Part shown: positions 1-10,368 of the stretch, piece after piece
How positions within the stretch are numbered: the first letter of the stretch is position 1
Layout: every line of letters starts with the position of its first letter
NCBI RefSeq assembly: GCF_011397635.1
Contig: NC_064764.1
Coordinates: 38,414,777-38,478,776, forward strand
Length of the DNA: 64,000 nucleotides
Reading direction: 5' to 3'
Source: Epinephelus fuscoguttatus
Taxonomy: Eukaryota; Chordata; Actinopteri; Perciformes; Serranidae
Notes under the pieces: generated by a model
What the model saw: only the letters and a program-made list of their open reading frames with translations
What the model was told of the DNA's origin: nothing
Database searches by the model: none
Position numbers and translations under genes: made by a program

Positions 1-253
1 TTGCTCACTGGCTGTAGCCTTTTATAGGGAGGGAGGGTCAAGGGCTCTGAGAGGAGGGAGGCAGCAGCGATTCACATGAACGTACATGAACGTGCAGCCG
101 GACCGGCTTGTAAACAAGGAGCTGGAGATCAACACAGAGAGAGGGTGTGTGACGTCATGCTATACTCCAGATGAAATTACACCTCTAGTTCTTCACATAG
201 CGATTTTTTAATTCCTTCAATCTAGAAATGATGAATTTCCGCTTATTGTCCCT
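1..253. mobile_element. Right part of a TTAA-type DNA transposon (Kolobok- or piggyBac-like)
   Basis: This matches the right part of the complete copies at 21847-22759 and 29156-30114. It ends in gcttattgtccct followed by TTAA (254-257), the target duplication defined by the other copies. The left part lies outside the window. No coding sequence remains here. Confidence 0.7.
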
Positions 254-1031
254 TTAAGTCCAAACTGTGTCTGATCAATAGTAGAAAGGCCTGCATTGTA
301 AGAAAGAGTCACAAGCACCATAAACTGTCCCTAGGTAATCACCCGGTTTCATGTCTCTTAAAATCCTATGTGTATTACACATATGAAGAGTCTTCTTTGT
401 TTGTGATAGGGAACATTTCAGCCCAACGCAACAACTAAAGCTTTCATTTCTATCATTTATTTATGTTCAAAGCATCATCTCAGTGAATTGTGGCCATTTT
501 GTTGCAAACAGAGATTACTGGCCTGATGAGGCTCCTGTTTTACAGAGAAAAGATGCTCCAGATTCGCCACACTTTTCCTGCCATAAGAATAACATTAAGG
601 GCTCTAGTTTCCCGGCGCGGCGCAGGTGGCGCAGGGTGGCGCAGGGTGGCGAACCCTGCGCAGAGCTAGTTTCGAGCAGCGCAACCCGAGGCGCGCTCAT
701 TTTGATATTTTGGCAGACCGAGGTGTGCTGAGATGGGTGTGGCGGCGCAGCAGGGGGAGGTGTCGACAGATCCAGCTTGGCGCAGTGACAGTTTCGTGCC
801 AAAAGGCTTCGCTGAAGGTGCGGTAAAAGCTCGCCAGCTGAAACCACGTCTACTGTCAGCGCAGGGGGAGCGCAGCTGGTGCAAGACAAAGTTTGGCTGA
901 CCAGCCAACAGTGGGCACACGTCACCAAAACCTCACAGGCAGGTTTCCAGAATATCAGGCACATTAATAATGCAATAAATAGCCAAAAAACACTATTCAA
1001 TGCAACTATCTGCAATCAGCACATAAATGTA

Positions 1032-2643
1032 CAGTGGTGGAAAAAAGTTTTCAGACACCCCATGCATTTGTGAAATATTGCATTAAGAATCACTCTTAGG
1101 TCTTCAAGTGCAATTTCTTTTAGTACAGTCACAGCCAAAATACTAAATAAATCCTAAAAAAAAAATAATTGATTGGTTCCATAAAAATACATCAGAAATT
1201 TTGAGTATTGGGTCATTTTGGTACCAGTGATGAAGGTTGTTCTTTTTATTAAAAGACACAATTTTTGTTGCCAAGCTTTGCGTCTACATAAAGCCAGCAC
1301 ATTTGAAAGTTCTTCATCCACAAAAATGGCTAAAACAAGGAACCTAACGCAGGAAACACGCCTGAAGATAAAGATTCTCAGCCAGGAAGGGTACAGCTGC
1401 CGCCAGATAGCCAGGAAGTGCAGATGCAGTCCTTCAGCAGTTGGATACACTCTGCAGAAATACAGACGAACCAACAGCTTGGAAGACAAACCAAGATCTG
1501 GGCGTCCAAAGGTTTCTTCAGCAAGAAATGACCGCATCCTGATCCGCATGTGCAGGCAAAACCGCCGAATGACATCACAGGAGCTTCAGCAGCAGTGGTC
1601 AAACCAAACTGGTGTCCAGTGTTCCACCCGCACTGTACGCGACTTTTAGATCATGGCTTAAGGTCCTACAAGGCTATCAAGAAGCCCTGATCAATGAGAG
1701 ACAGAGGTTAGCCCGGCGTCGTTGGGCCCAGGCACACAAGAACTGGACAGCCAGGAACTGGAAGAAGATTTTGTGGTCAGATGAGTCCAGTTTCCAGCTT
1801 TATCTTCCTCCTACTAATGTGAGGGTACGCAGAAGGCCAGGCGACATTATCTCCAGCATGTACAGTACCTACTGTCAAGCATGGTGGAGGCAGTATCATG
1901 GTTTGGGGATGCATGAGTGCTGCTGGTGTTGGTCATCTCACTGTCTGTGATGGCACATTGAACTCTACCAAGTATTGTACCATTCTCCAAACCCACATGC
2001 TCCCTTCTGCGCATGCACTGTTCCGTCGAGGTAAAAACTGAGTGTTTCATCAAGATAATGCCCCTTGCCACACATCCAAGGCCAGTAGAACTTGGCTGCA
2101 GGAGCACAGTATCCAGGTCTTAGAGTGGCCAGCTCAATCCCCGGACATGAGCCCCATTGAAAATCTGTGGTGGATTATCAAAAGGTCTGTTTCAAAGCAT
2201 AAACCAAAGAATTTAGAAGAATTAAAAGCAGTAATTCAAGAAGAATGGGACAAGATTACCCCTCAACAGTGTGAAAGGCTCGTGGGGAACATGCCAGCCA
2301 GGATTAGAGCTCTACTACGTGCCAATGGCAGGACTACTAAATATTAATTTGATGATGTGATGGTTTATTTATTTTTTGTTCAGTTTTGAACACATTCTCT
2401 GTTATTTGTTGACTTTGATACCGACAATATTGAGAACTGACATATTGAAACTGTCAAGAATTTAGTTTTGTTAGTTTTTCTGGTAAACAATGAACAAAAA
2501 AATATAATTTGTATTTGTTTGTATCTGTCTAATGCAGCCACACCTTTTGAAACACAAAAAAAGATTTGTCCACAAATATTTCATGATAATATCTGAGATT
2601 GTGTAAAATTTTAAGGGTGTCCGAAAACTTTTTTCCACCACTG
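1032..2643 (+). mobile_element. Tc1/mariner transposon (inactive copy)
   Basis: The 1612-base element starts cagtggtggaaaaaagtttt and ends with the matching inverted sequence. TA dinucleotides flank it at 1030-1031 and 2644-2645. The uninterrupted target (acataaatgtatctctat) is seen in the other Harbinger copy near 33661-33680, which proves insertion at a TA site. The transposase inside is broken, so this copy could move only if supplied with enzyme in trans. Confidence 0.93.
1326..2347 (+). pseudogene. Tc1-type transposase, broken
   Basis: The N-terminal part from ATG 1326 reads as a Tc1 paired-type helix-turn-helix DNA-binding region followed by a basic GRPK segment. It ends at a stop near 1647-1649. 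A second piece in another frame (about 1612-1860) carries the first DDE aspartate in WSDESSF. A third piece (2042-2347) carries the second aspartate in FHQDNAPCHTS and the glutamate in SPIENLW. An in-frame TGA just before 2042 sits where the family has a tryptophan codon. The family enzyme cuts and pastes DNA at TA sites in the nucleus. At least two frame changes and one stop make this copy non-functional. Confidence 0.9.
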
Positions 2644-3799
2644 TATCTCTATATCGACTGTCCCATCACATCTGATGTCAGATCAAAGGGGATATGGGAT
2701 GCCGTTTGCAAAGTGGCTCACGCTGAAAATAACATCAACATTTTGCCACATTTAGCTTCAAACAATGTTTAAAAAAGTGTTGTGAATTTTTTAATATCAC
2801 CTTTTACCACATTAACAGCAATATTTGTTAACTTAGAAATATATTAAATATTAAATCTAAATATTATATGTGGCACCTAAATGTTAAATGTTAAATCTAA
2901 ATATTAAATCTAAATCTAATTGTAGATTTAATGGCACCCCATAAGGGGATCGGCACCGTTTGGCACGTTTGGCACGCATAATGGAAACCCAACCTGATTT
3001 GATTAACAAAACTAATGAGTTCACATCCCTCTCAGCCAACCACAAACAGCCACAGCATCAGATAGGGAGTATATATTCAGCATCTGTCATCTTAGAAAAG
3101 TCAAAAGAAAAGAAACAGAGTGAGACTGCGAGAGAGAAAGAGAGAGCGCACGAGAGAAACGCAACTTTGATTTACAATTGCGGTGACCTCCTCCCAGGCT
3201 ACCTTTGCATCATCAGCCCGTGGAGGTCTGCTCGCAGTTCCGTATATTCAGACACTGTGAGCTTGGACCTCCCGGACCAAAACATCAGTTTCCTCCTGGG
3301 AGAAGTTTGGCCATCTGACACTGCTGCTCTCTTCTGCCATGGCGAATTGAGTAAACTCTCATTACACCTTCGCGCGGCGCATTTAAGGGCGAGGAGAGGG
3401 GCTCATTTGATTGGTGTGATGTGTGTAAAACCCACTCCACGCCTTCTCTCCTCCCTCTTTCCGACAGGTAGGAGGGACGGAGGTGGGATAGAGGAGTAGC
3501 TGCGCCAGCGCGCATGGTGTGCCGAACTTGCAAAATCCGCCTGGCCACACCCAGTTGGCAAAGCGCAGGTGCGCTGCGCCCCCGCCTCACCCAGTCTGCG
3601 AAACTAGAGCCCTAAGTGTTGTGTTTCAGATAAAACTGTCAGTGGAAACAGATCATGTTCCCTTTCAGAGCAGGGACAAAGGGCATTTTATCATTTCAGC
3701 TTAATGTAATTCATCACATTTCTTTACTTCATAACAATTATTTTTCACATTATCCGTGCAGTCACACTCAGAAGCATCATGGAGTTTTATTTTGTGGCA

Positions 3800-4270
3800 A
3801 GAAGTAAAACAGATGACCGGGTGCCAGGTGTTTGAAGATGTTGTATGTGACTGAGCTTATGCTGCTGCTGATGGGTCTTAGTGATGCTCCTTCCTTGTGT
3901 CTCTTATGGAGTCCATAGATGCATGGGATGGCCTCATCAGGGTACAGTCGATAATACAGTGGTCTGTCAATGACTTTGTCCTTTTCCAGTCTTTGTAAAG
4001 AATCTATGACCTTCTTTTGTAACCACTGAAGCGGCTGATACCTTCAACCTAAGTTGTTCTGCCACTGGGTCTGCCAACTTGTTGTGTCTGATAACTGACT
4101 CTGTTGCTGTGATGAGATCCACAGTCGGTATCTGCTCTGGTGTTACAGCAAAGTTCAGTTCCTTGGCAAGGACATCCTTTTCTGGTTGGATGAGCTCTCT
4201 GTGTGATAAGTTTTTCACCCACTTGTCATGTATGTCCCGGATGTGCTGTGTTGTGGTCCTTGTTTCTGCA
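3800..4270 (-). pseudogene. Penelope-like retroelement fragment (N-terminal/RT-flanking region), U1
   Basis: Read on the minus strand from about 4270, the sequence encodes DIHDKWVKNLSHREL, then LNFAVTPEQIPTVDLITATE, then, after a deletion and frame change near 3990, LEKDKVIDRPLYYRLYP and DEAIPCIYG, ending in YNIFKHLAPGH near 3805. I recognise this order as the segment upstream of and entering the reverse transcriptase of fish Penelope-like elements. The catalytic RT core and the GIY-YIG endonuclease are absent. The fragment occurs in U1-U4 and is missing from U5, so it belongs to the duplicated unit. The identification is from memory of the family. Confidence 0.7.
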
Positions 4271-4275
4271 GGTCA

Positions 4276-4625
4276 GTACTTCTGTTCTACTGTAGTTGTT
4301 ATGACGAACAACACTAACATCAAGAGTGTCACCACCCTCAAAAAGATAACATTCTTAAATTTAGAAGCTGTGGATGTACTAGGAGGTCAGCCTGCTGCTG
4401 AAGGGATGCAACACTGATTTCAGGGATCAGGTGATGGTCAGGCCTACAGTTCATCCGTGGCTAACCTCATGAGGGACATTCAGTGGGCCAAGCCCAGCCA
4501 GAAGTGAAGGACGAGACAACTCCAACCCCCAAAGCATCCAAGCCATCACGGATCAAAACGGCCATCCACACCCCACACCAGTGACACCTCCTTCCTAAAC
4601 TGAACAATGTTTTGACAGGGTTAAC
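4276..4625 (+). other. Unit spacer with fossil LINE-like sequence, U1
   Basis: There is no host gene here. The sequence is shared with 18648-19035, 27354-27537 and 35385-35740. The downstream continuation in the other units encodes ALSRINAYKTAGIP, resembling the pre-RT segment [14 protein letters not shown] of the LINE at 39375-42462, so it is probably a decayed LINE. U1 stops before that segment. Confidence 0.4.
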
Positions 4626-5611
4626 CACCCAGATAGCACACTTACATCTGGCCGACGTTGGCCCGATGTATCAAGTTTAGATCGTTAAGACGTAGCAGGG
4701 AGAGCGTTTGCTCATTGCCCAGACGTCGCTGAGACGTCGGCCTTTAATCAAAAATGACCACCACGCAACCTTCAAACGATCAATAAAAGAAGCTGCGCTC
4801 AGTGGGCGCTCCTTCATTAATATTCATATGCTTCGTTAACTACGACCTTTATTCATTTAGGTCGGACCTTTCAAACTACAAATATTTCACTATTCAATGT
4901 GAGAAATCAATGCTAACATTCAAAAATAGCTAACTGTTACCCTATTTCGTGTGTAAGTGTGCACAATGAAGAGACAAAAGTCAATTTGACAAACTTTATT
5001 TTCAAATTTCCACAAACAATATCTGATGGCCAGTCCGCTTCTCCTGGCAGCCTGCAAGACACAGAAAAGACGATGAGCAGGTAACTTCAAGAAACAAATC
5101 CCAACTTCACCATTGTATTTTTTTTTTTTTTTTTTTAGCATTTCAGCTGTATTTTAGCCAGACTGAAGGCTTTGGGTCACTCTGCTTAATGTAGTGTTGA
5201 AACTGTTAAATAACGGGATCCAGCGTTAACTCCGTTAACTGTTAACAGCAGCTCAACAATCAGTCCTTCATCTCGGAAAAACAGTGGTTTCAAAACCGTG
5301 CTATTACCTGTAGCCACTGGGTCAGTTTGCTTTGCAGAGGAGGAGACCTCAACTGATATATTGCCCATAAAATCACTTTAACAACATACCGAAGGCGTCC
5401 TTAAACTTCACTGTTTCACCTCCGCGCTCCTCTCCGCTCCTGTCACCCACACTTGACCAACGTCCACCATCCAGGGCCCCGGAGGTCAGGCCGGGGGGCC
5501 GCGGGACCATGGGTGGCAGCTCCGGACACTTCCACTTTAACCCAAAACGAGTGCTCACTATAATGAAACCAGCTAACGTTATCTTTCACTATAATTAAAG
5601 ATAACATTAGC
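4626..5611. mobile_element. Unclassified insert between U1 and U2
   Basis: This insert is unrelated to the duplicated units. On the minus strand it has a splice-acceptor-like tract and tcttgcag (about 5051-5067), then an exon-like stretch with AATAAA (about 5000), and an A-run (5119-5140 on plus as T). The right end carries a near-perfect 16-base inverted repeat with a 10-base loop (5571-5586 and 5597-5612). I find no terminal inverted repeats and no target duplication, so the class is unknown. Short reading frames in it look incidental. Confidence 0.45.
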
Positions 5612-5612
5612 T
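5571..5612. repeat. Hairpin at insert/U2 junction
   Basis: The arms agctaacgttatcttt and aaagataacattagct pair with one mismatch around a 10-base loop. The hairpin sits exactly where the U2 sequence resumes (ctagaaattatgaa). Confidence 0.8.
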
Positions 5613-5809
5613 AGAAATTATGAATTTCCGCTTATTGCACCTTTAAGTCCAAACTGTGTCTGAACAATAGTAGAAAGGTCTCCATTGTAAGAAAGAGTCA
5701 CAAGCACCATAAACTGTCCCTAGGTAATCACCCGGTTTCATGTCTCATAAAATCCTATGTGTATTACACATATGAAGAGTCTTCTTTGTTTGTGATAGGA
5801 AACATTTCA

Positions 5810-6410
5810 ATCAATCAATTCAATCAATTTTATTTATAAAGCCCAATATCACAAATCACAATTTGCCTCACAGGGCTTTACAGCATACGACATCCCTCTG
5901 TCCTTATGACCCTCACAGCGGATAAGGAAAAACTCCCCAAAAAAACCCTTTAACGGGGAAAAAAAACGGTAGAAACCTCAGGAAGAGCAACTGAGGAGGG
6001 ATCCCTCTTCCAGGATGGACAGATGTGCAATAGATGTCGTACAGAACAGATCAACATGATAAATTAACAGTAATCCATATGACACAGAGAGAGAGAGAGA
6101 GATGCAGGTAATGACAGTATCTTACAACAACATTAATGAAAGTAATAATATTATAGTTATAGTTCTGGTTACTGCGGTACAATATGTTGAAAGTATGTAT
6201 TAATACCTGGCAGTATACATGTGTGACAATAATCATATGTGTATAATAACAGAAGAAGTATGACTAATGACTAATGATGGCAGCAGCAGCAGGAGGCATC
6301 TGGCGGGACCACGGCAGCAGCACAACCACACACGTCACGCTGTCCAGGCACCGCTGTGATATGAGTTAATCTGAGAGACAGTGGAGCACAAAGGCTCCGG
6401 AGAAGAAGCC
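5810..6410 (-). mobile_element. 5'-truncated L2-like LINE, 3' UTR only
   Basis: The segment matches 6941-7566, the 3' UTR of the longer LINE nearby, including the attgattgaat-type tail at the low-coordinate end. No coding sequence is left. It interrupts unit sequence between gaaacatttca and acaacaactaaagc, which is continuous in U3 (22918-22945). Confidence 0.8.
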
Positions 6411-6412
6411 CT

Positions 6413-6764
6413 ACACAACAACTAAAGCTTTCATTTCTATCATTTATTTATGTTCAAAGCATCATCTCAGTGAACTATGTCCATTTTGTTGCAAACAGAG
6501 ATTACTGGCTTGACGAGGCTCCTGTTTCACAGAGAAAAGATGCTCCAGATTAGCCACACTTTTCCTGCCATAAGAATAACATTAAGTGTTGTGTTTCAGA
6601 TAAAACTGTCAGTGGAAACAGATCATGTTTCCTTTCAGAGCAGGGACAAAGGGCATTTTATCATTTCAGCTTAATGTAATTCATCACATTTCTTTACTCC
6701 ATAACAATTATTTTTCACATTATCCATGCAGTCACACTCAGAAGCATCATGGAATTTTATTTTG
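6413..6764. other. Unit spacer, U2
   Basis: No gene. The spacer is collinear with 435-598 plus 3613-3795 in U1 and includes the empty Harbinger target near 6585. Confidence 0.7.
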
Positions 6765-6940
6765 TGGCAAGAAGTACAACAGATGACCGGGTGCCAGGTG
6801 TTTGTAGTTGTTGTATGTGACTGAACTTATGCTGCTGCTGATGGGTCTTAGTGATGCTCCTTCCTTGTGTCTCTTATGGAATCCATAGATGCATGGGATG
6901 GCCTCATCAGGGTACAGTCGATAATACAGTGGTCTGTCAA
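6765..6940 (-). pseudogene. Penelope-like fragment, U2, downstream half
   Basis: Minus-strand remnant of the same Penelope segment as in U1, covering DRPLYYRLYPDEAIPCIYG. It is separated from its other half at 13705-13952 by two LINE insertions, L2-like then Rex3-like. Confidence 0.6.
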
Positions 6941-7731
6941 TTCAATTCAGTTCAATTCAATTCAATTCAATTTTATTTATAAAGCCCAATATCACAAATC
7001 ACAATTTGCCTCACAGGGCTTTACAGCATACGACATCCCTCTGTCCTTATGACCCTCACAGCGGATAAGGAAAAACTCCCCAAAAAAACCCTTTAACAGG
7101 GAAAAAAAAATGGTAGAAACCTCAGGAAGAGCAACTGAGGAGGGATCCCTCTTCCAGGACGGACAGACGTGCAATAGATGTCGTACAGAACAGATCAGCA
7201 TAACAAATTAACAGTAATCCACATGACACAATGAGACAGAGAGAGAGAGAGAGAGAGATGCAGGTAATGACAGTAGCTTACAACAACATTGTTGAAAGTA
7301 ATAATGTTATAGTTATAGTTCTGGCTACTGTGGTACAATATGTTGAAAGTATGTATTAATATCTGGCAGTATACATGTGTGACAATAGTCATATGTGTAT
7401 GATAACAGTAGAAGTATGACTAATGACTAATGATGGCAGCAGCAGCAGGAGGCATCTGGCAGGACCACGGCAGCAGCACAACCACACACGTCACGCTGTC
7501 CAGGCACCACTGTGATATGAGTTAATCTGAGAGACAGTGGAGCACAAAGGCTCCGGAGAAGAAGCCGAGTTAGTGACATCCAGAATGGCCGAGTTAGCAA
7601 GATGCAGTAAAAGAATACGAGAGAGAGAGAGAAGGAGAGAAGGTGCCCGGTGTATTATAGGGGGGTCCTCCGGCAGACTAGGCCTAAGTCAGCCTAACTA
7701 GGGGCTGGTACAGGGCAAGCCTGAGCCAGCC

Positions 7732-9418
7732 CTAACTATAAGCTTTATCAAAGAGGAAAGTCTTAAGTCTAGTCTTAAATGTGGAGACGGTGTCTGCCTC
7801 CCGGACGGTAACAGGAAGATGATTCCACAGGAGAGGAACCTGATAGCTGAAGGCTCTGGCTCCTGATCTACTTTTGGAGACTTTAGGGACCACGAGTAAC
7901 CCTGCATTCTCGGAGCGCAGTGTTCTGGTGGGATAATATGGCACTATGAGCTCTCTAAGATATGATGGAGCTTGACCATTTAGAGCTTTATAAGTTAACA
8001 GTAGGATTTTAAATTCAATTCTGGATTTTACAGGGAGCCAGTGCAGAGAAGCTAAAACAGGAGAGATATGATCGCGTTTCTTAGTTCCTGTTAGTACACG
8101 TGCTGCTGCATTCTGAATTAGCTGAAGAGTTTTTAAGGACTTACTAGAGCTACCTGATAATAGAGAGTTACAGTAATCCAGCCTAGAGGTAACAAAAGCG
8201 TGGACCAATTTTTCTGCATCTTTTCGGGTCAGGATAGGCCTAATTTTCGCAATATTACGCAGATGAAAAAATGCAGTCCGTGAGGTTTGTTTTAAATGAG
8301 AATTAAAAGACAAATCCTTATCAAATATTACTCCGAGGTTTCTTACGGTAGGGCTAGAGGCCAGAGCAATGCCATCAAGAGAAACTATGTCATCAGATAA
8401 AGAGTCTCTGAGTTGTTTGGGGCCAAGAACAATAACTTCAGTTTTGTCTGAATTTAACATCAGGAAATTGGTGCTCATCCAAGTTTTTATGTCCTTAAGG
8501 TAATTACGGAGTTTAGTTAATTGATGACTTTCTTCTGGCTTCATCAATAAATACAACTGAGTATCATCCGCATAGCAATGGAAATTTATAGAGTGATTTC
8601 TAATGATGTTACCTAAAGGAAGCATATATAGAGTAAATAGGATTGGTCCGAGCACAGAACCTTGCGGAACTCCAAAACAAACTTTGGTACATAAGGACGA
8701 TTCATTATGAACGTGAACAAACTGAAAACGATCAGATAAATAAGATTTAAACCAGCTCAGTACAGAACCTTTTAGGCCAAGTAAGTGATCCAGTCTCTGC
8801 AGTAGAATTTGATGGTCAATTGTGTCAAAGGCCGCACTAAGATCTAATAAAACAAGTACAGAGACAAGTCCTTTGTCTGAAGCAATCAGAAGGTCATTTG
8901 AAATTTTAACTAGTGCTGTCTCAGTGCTATGATGCACTCTAAATCCTGACTGAAATTCCTCAAATAGATTATTATCATGGAGAAAATCACACAGCTGGTC
9001 TGCGACTACTTTCTCAAGGATCTTTGACATAAAGGGAAGATTAGATATTGGTCTGTAGTTGGCTAACACCTCTGGATCCAGGGTGGGCTTTTTTTAGGAG
9101 AGGTTTAATTACAGCTACCATAAAAGACTGTGGTACATAGCCTGTTAAAAAGGATATATTGATCATATCTAATATATGAGTGTTAACTAAAGGAAAGACC
9201 TCCTTAAGTAGCCCAGTTGGGATGGGGTCTAAGAGACACGTTGATGATTTAAATGAAGAAATCACTACAGTCAATTCTTGAAGAGAAATTGGGGAGAAGC
9301 AATCTAAATATAGATTAGGTTTTACAGCTGTGTTTGAGGTTAGATAGGTACTATCTGAGGACAGGAGGTCATGAATTTTGCCTCTAATAGTTAGAATTTT
9401 GTCATTAAAAAAGCTCAT
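7732..9418 (-). pseudogene. L2-like LINE reverse transcriptase
   Basis: A 445-residue open frame (9069 down to 7732) contains [11 protein letters not shown], the [10 protein letters not shown] block with the first RT aspartate, [10 protein letters not shown], the catalytic CYADDTQLY and a long C-terminal domain with SRLDYCN, ASLHWLP and LWNHLP motifs. The RT start lies in another frame (9418-9041). A run of seven A residues on the coding strand near 9090 breaks the frame inside LLKKP, where six would restore continuity. The enzyme normally primes cDNA synthesis at a nicked chromosomal site. This copy is disabled by the frameshift, although the catalytic part is open. Confidence 0.88.
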
Positions 9419-9627
9419 AAAATCATTACTGCTAAGGGCTAAAGGAATACAAGGCTCAATAGAGCTTTGACTCTCAGTCAGCCTGGCTACAGTGCTGAAA
9501 AGAAACCTGGGGTTGTTTTTATTGTCTTCTATTAATGCTGAGTAATAGTTTGCTCTGGCATTGCGGAGGCCCCTCTTATAAGTTTTGAGACTGTCTGTCC
9601 AGATTAAACGAGATTCTTCCAGTTTGG

Positions 9628-10312
9628 TTAATCGCCAATTCCTTTCAATATTTGTTTTAACTTACGGGTTTGAGAGTTATACCAAGGAGCGAACTTTCTT
9701 TGCTTTTTTAACTTCTTTTTAAGAGGTGCTACAGAGTCAAGTGTTGTTCGCAGCGAGCCTACGGCGCTATCGACAAAATGATCAAAGTCGGTACAGGAAA
9801 CCTCTGTTACTGAGGGACTTGGTATTGAATTTAACGACGGAGTAATCTTTTCCTTAAATTTTGCGACAGCACTATCTGATAAACATCTAGTATAGTAACT
9901 GTTGCTGAGTGGCGTGTAATCGAGTAAAAAGAAATCAAAAGTAATCAGATAATGATCCGATAGCAAGGGATTCTGTGGAAAGACTTTTAGATTATCAATT
10001 TCAATTCCATACGTCAGAACTAGATCGAGGGTATGGTTAAAACAGTGAGTGGGTTCATGTACACCCTGACTGAAGCCAATGGAGTCTAATAATGAGATAA
10101 ACGCTGTAGCCAGGGAGTCATTATCAACGTCGACATGAATGTTAAAATCACCTACAATAATAACTTTATCTGATTTAAGAACTAAACTGGATAAAAACTC
10201 TGAGAATTCAGATACAAATTCAGAATACGGGCCAGGAGCACGGCACACTATAACAAATAGAAGTGGCTGCGAGGTTTTCCAGGTCAGATGTAAAAGACTA
10301 AGAACGAGGCTT
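9628..10312 (-). pseudogene. L2-like LINE apurinic-type endonuclease, 5'-truncated
   Basis: The open frame from 10248 includes IIVGDFNIHVD, the usual GDFN motif of AP-type LINE endonucleases, then LDLVLT and PLLSDHYLI, matching the SDH motif at the end of the fold. The N-terminal catalytic blocks are missing at the 5' truncation near 10312. A break separates it from the RT part between 9628 and 9418. Confidence 0.8.
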
Positions 10313-10368
10313 TCAATGACTTTGTCCTTTTCGTACTCATACTTGTACTCATACTCGTCATCCTCTGC

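Larger units (their letters stand above)
599..3612. mobile_element. PIF-Harbinger-like non-autonomous DNA transposon, with nested Tc1
   Basis: The ends are perfect 13-base terminal inverted repeats, GGGCTCTAGTTTC, at 599-611 and 3600-3612. Both are flanked by TAA (596-598 and 3613-3615). The empty site, with aacattaagtgt uninterrupted, is present near 6585, 23098 and 37948, so the insertion and its 3-base target duplication are directly demonstrated. A 3-base T-N-A duplication is typical of PIF/Harbinger elements. No Harbinger transposase is visible. An uncharacterised open frame (ATG at 2981 to 3499) stays open in the second copy at 33251-34725. The body is split by a Tc1 element at 1032-2643. 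Confidence 0.8.
1..4625. repeat. Duplicated TAAR-array unit U1 (left-truncated, no receptor)
   Basis: Unit U1 is entered in mid-element at the window edge. Its sequence recurs in the same order in U2 (from 5613), U3 (from 21821), U4 (from 29130) and U5 (from 37586). The order is TTAA-transposon end, a spacer at 258-598, a Harbinger-like insertion, a spacer, a Penelope fragment and fossil LINE sequence. Collinearity breaks at 4625, just after the words gacagggttaacc, where U2 and U4 continue to a TAAR gene and U1 runs into an unrelated insert. No receptor exon is visible in U1. Confidence 0.85.
6941..10312 (-). mobile_element. Near-full-length L2-like (Jockey-group) LINE
   Basis: Minus-strand non-LTR retrotransposon. 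The 3' end at 6941-6972 is a run of TTGAA-type repeats, a tail style typical of the CR1/L2/Rex1 group, rather than poly(A). Upstream are a long 3' UTR with a GA-rich tract, a reverse transcriptase (7732-9418) and part of an endonuclease (9628-10312). It is truncated at the 5' end. It lies in unit sequence (gtctgtcaat | tcaatgactttg), with tcaat as a likely short target duplication. The same target is uninterrupted by this LINE near 3967, 23452 and 35080. Confidence 0.88.

Noticed and set aside
515-1015. Minus-strand frame of 166 residues at the left end of the Harbinger element
   Set aside because: It crosses the element boundary into spacer DNA and has no domain. Similar frames in U4 follow from sequence identity and GC-rich ends.
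2981-3499. Open frame (about 173 residues) kept in both Harbinger copies
   Set aside because: No recognised domain, low-complexity lysine/glutamate-rich middle, and both copies are so similar that an open frame is weak evidence of coding. Mentioned under the element only.
4079-4417. Plus-strand frame in the Penelope region
   Set aside because: Shadow of the minus-strand Penelope fragment. It reads across the end of homology.
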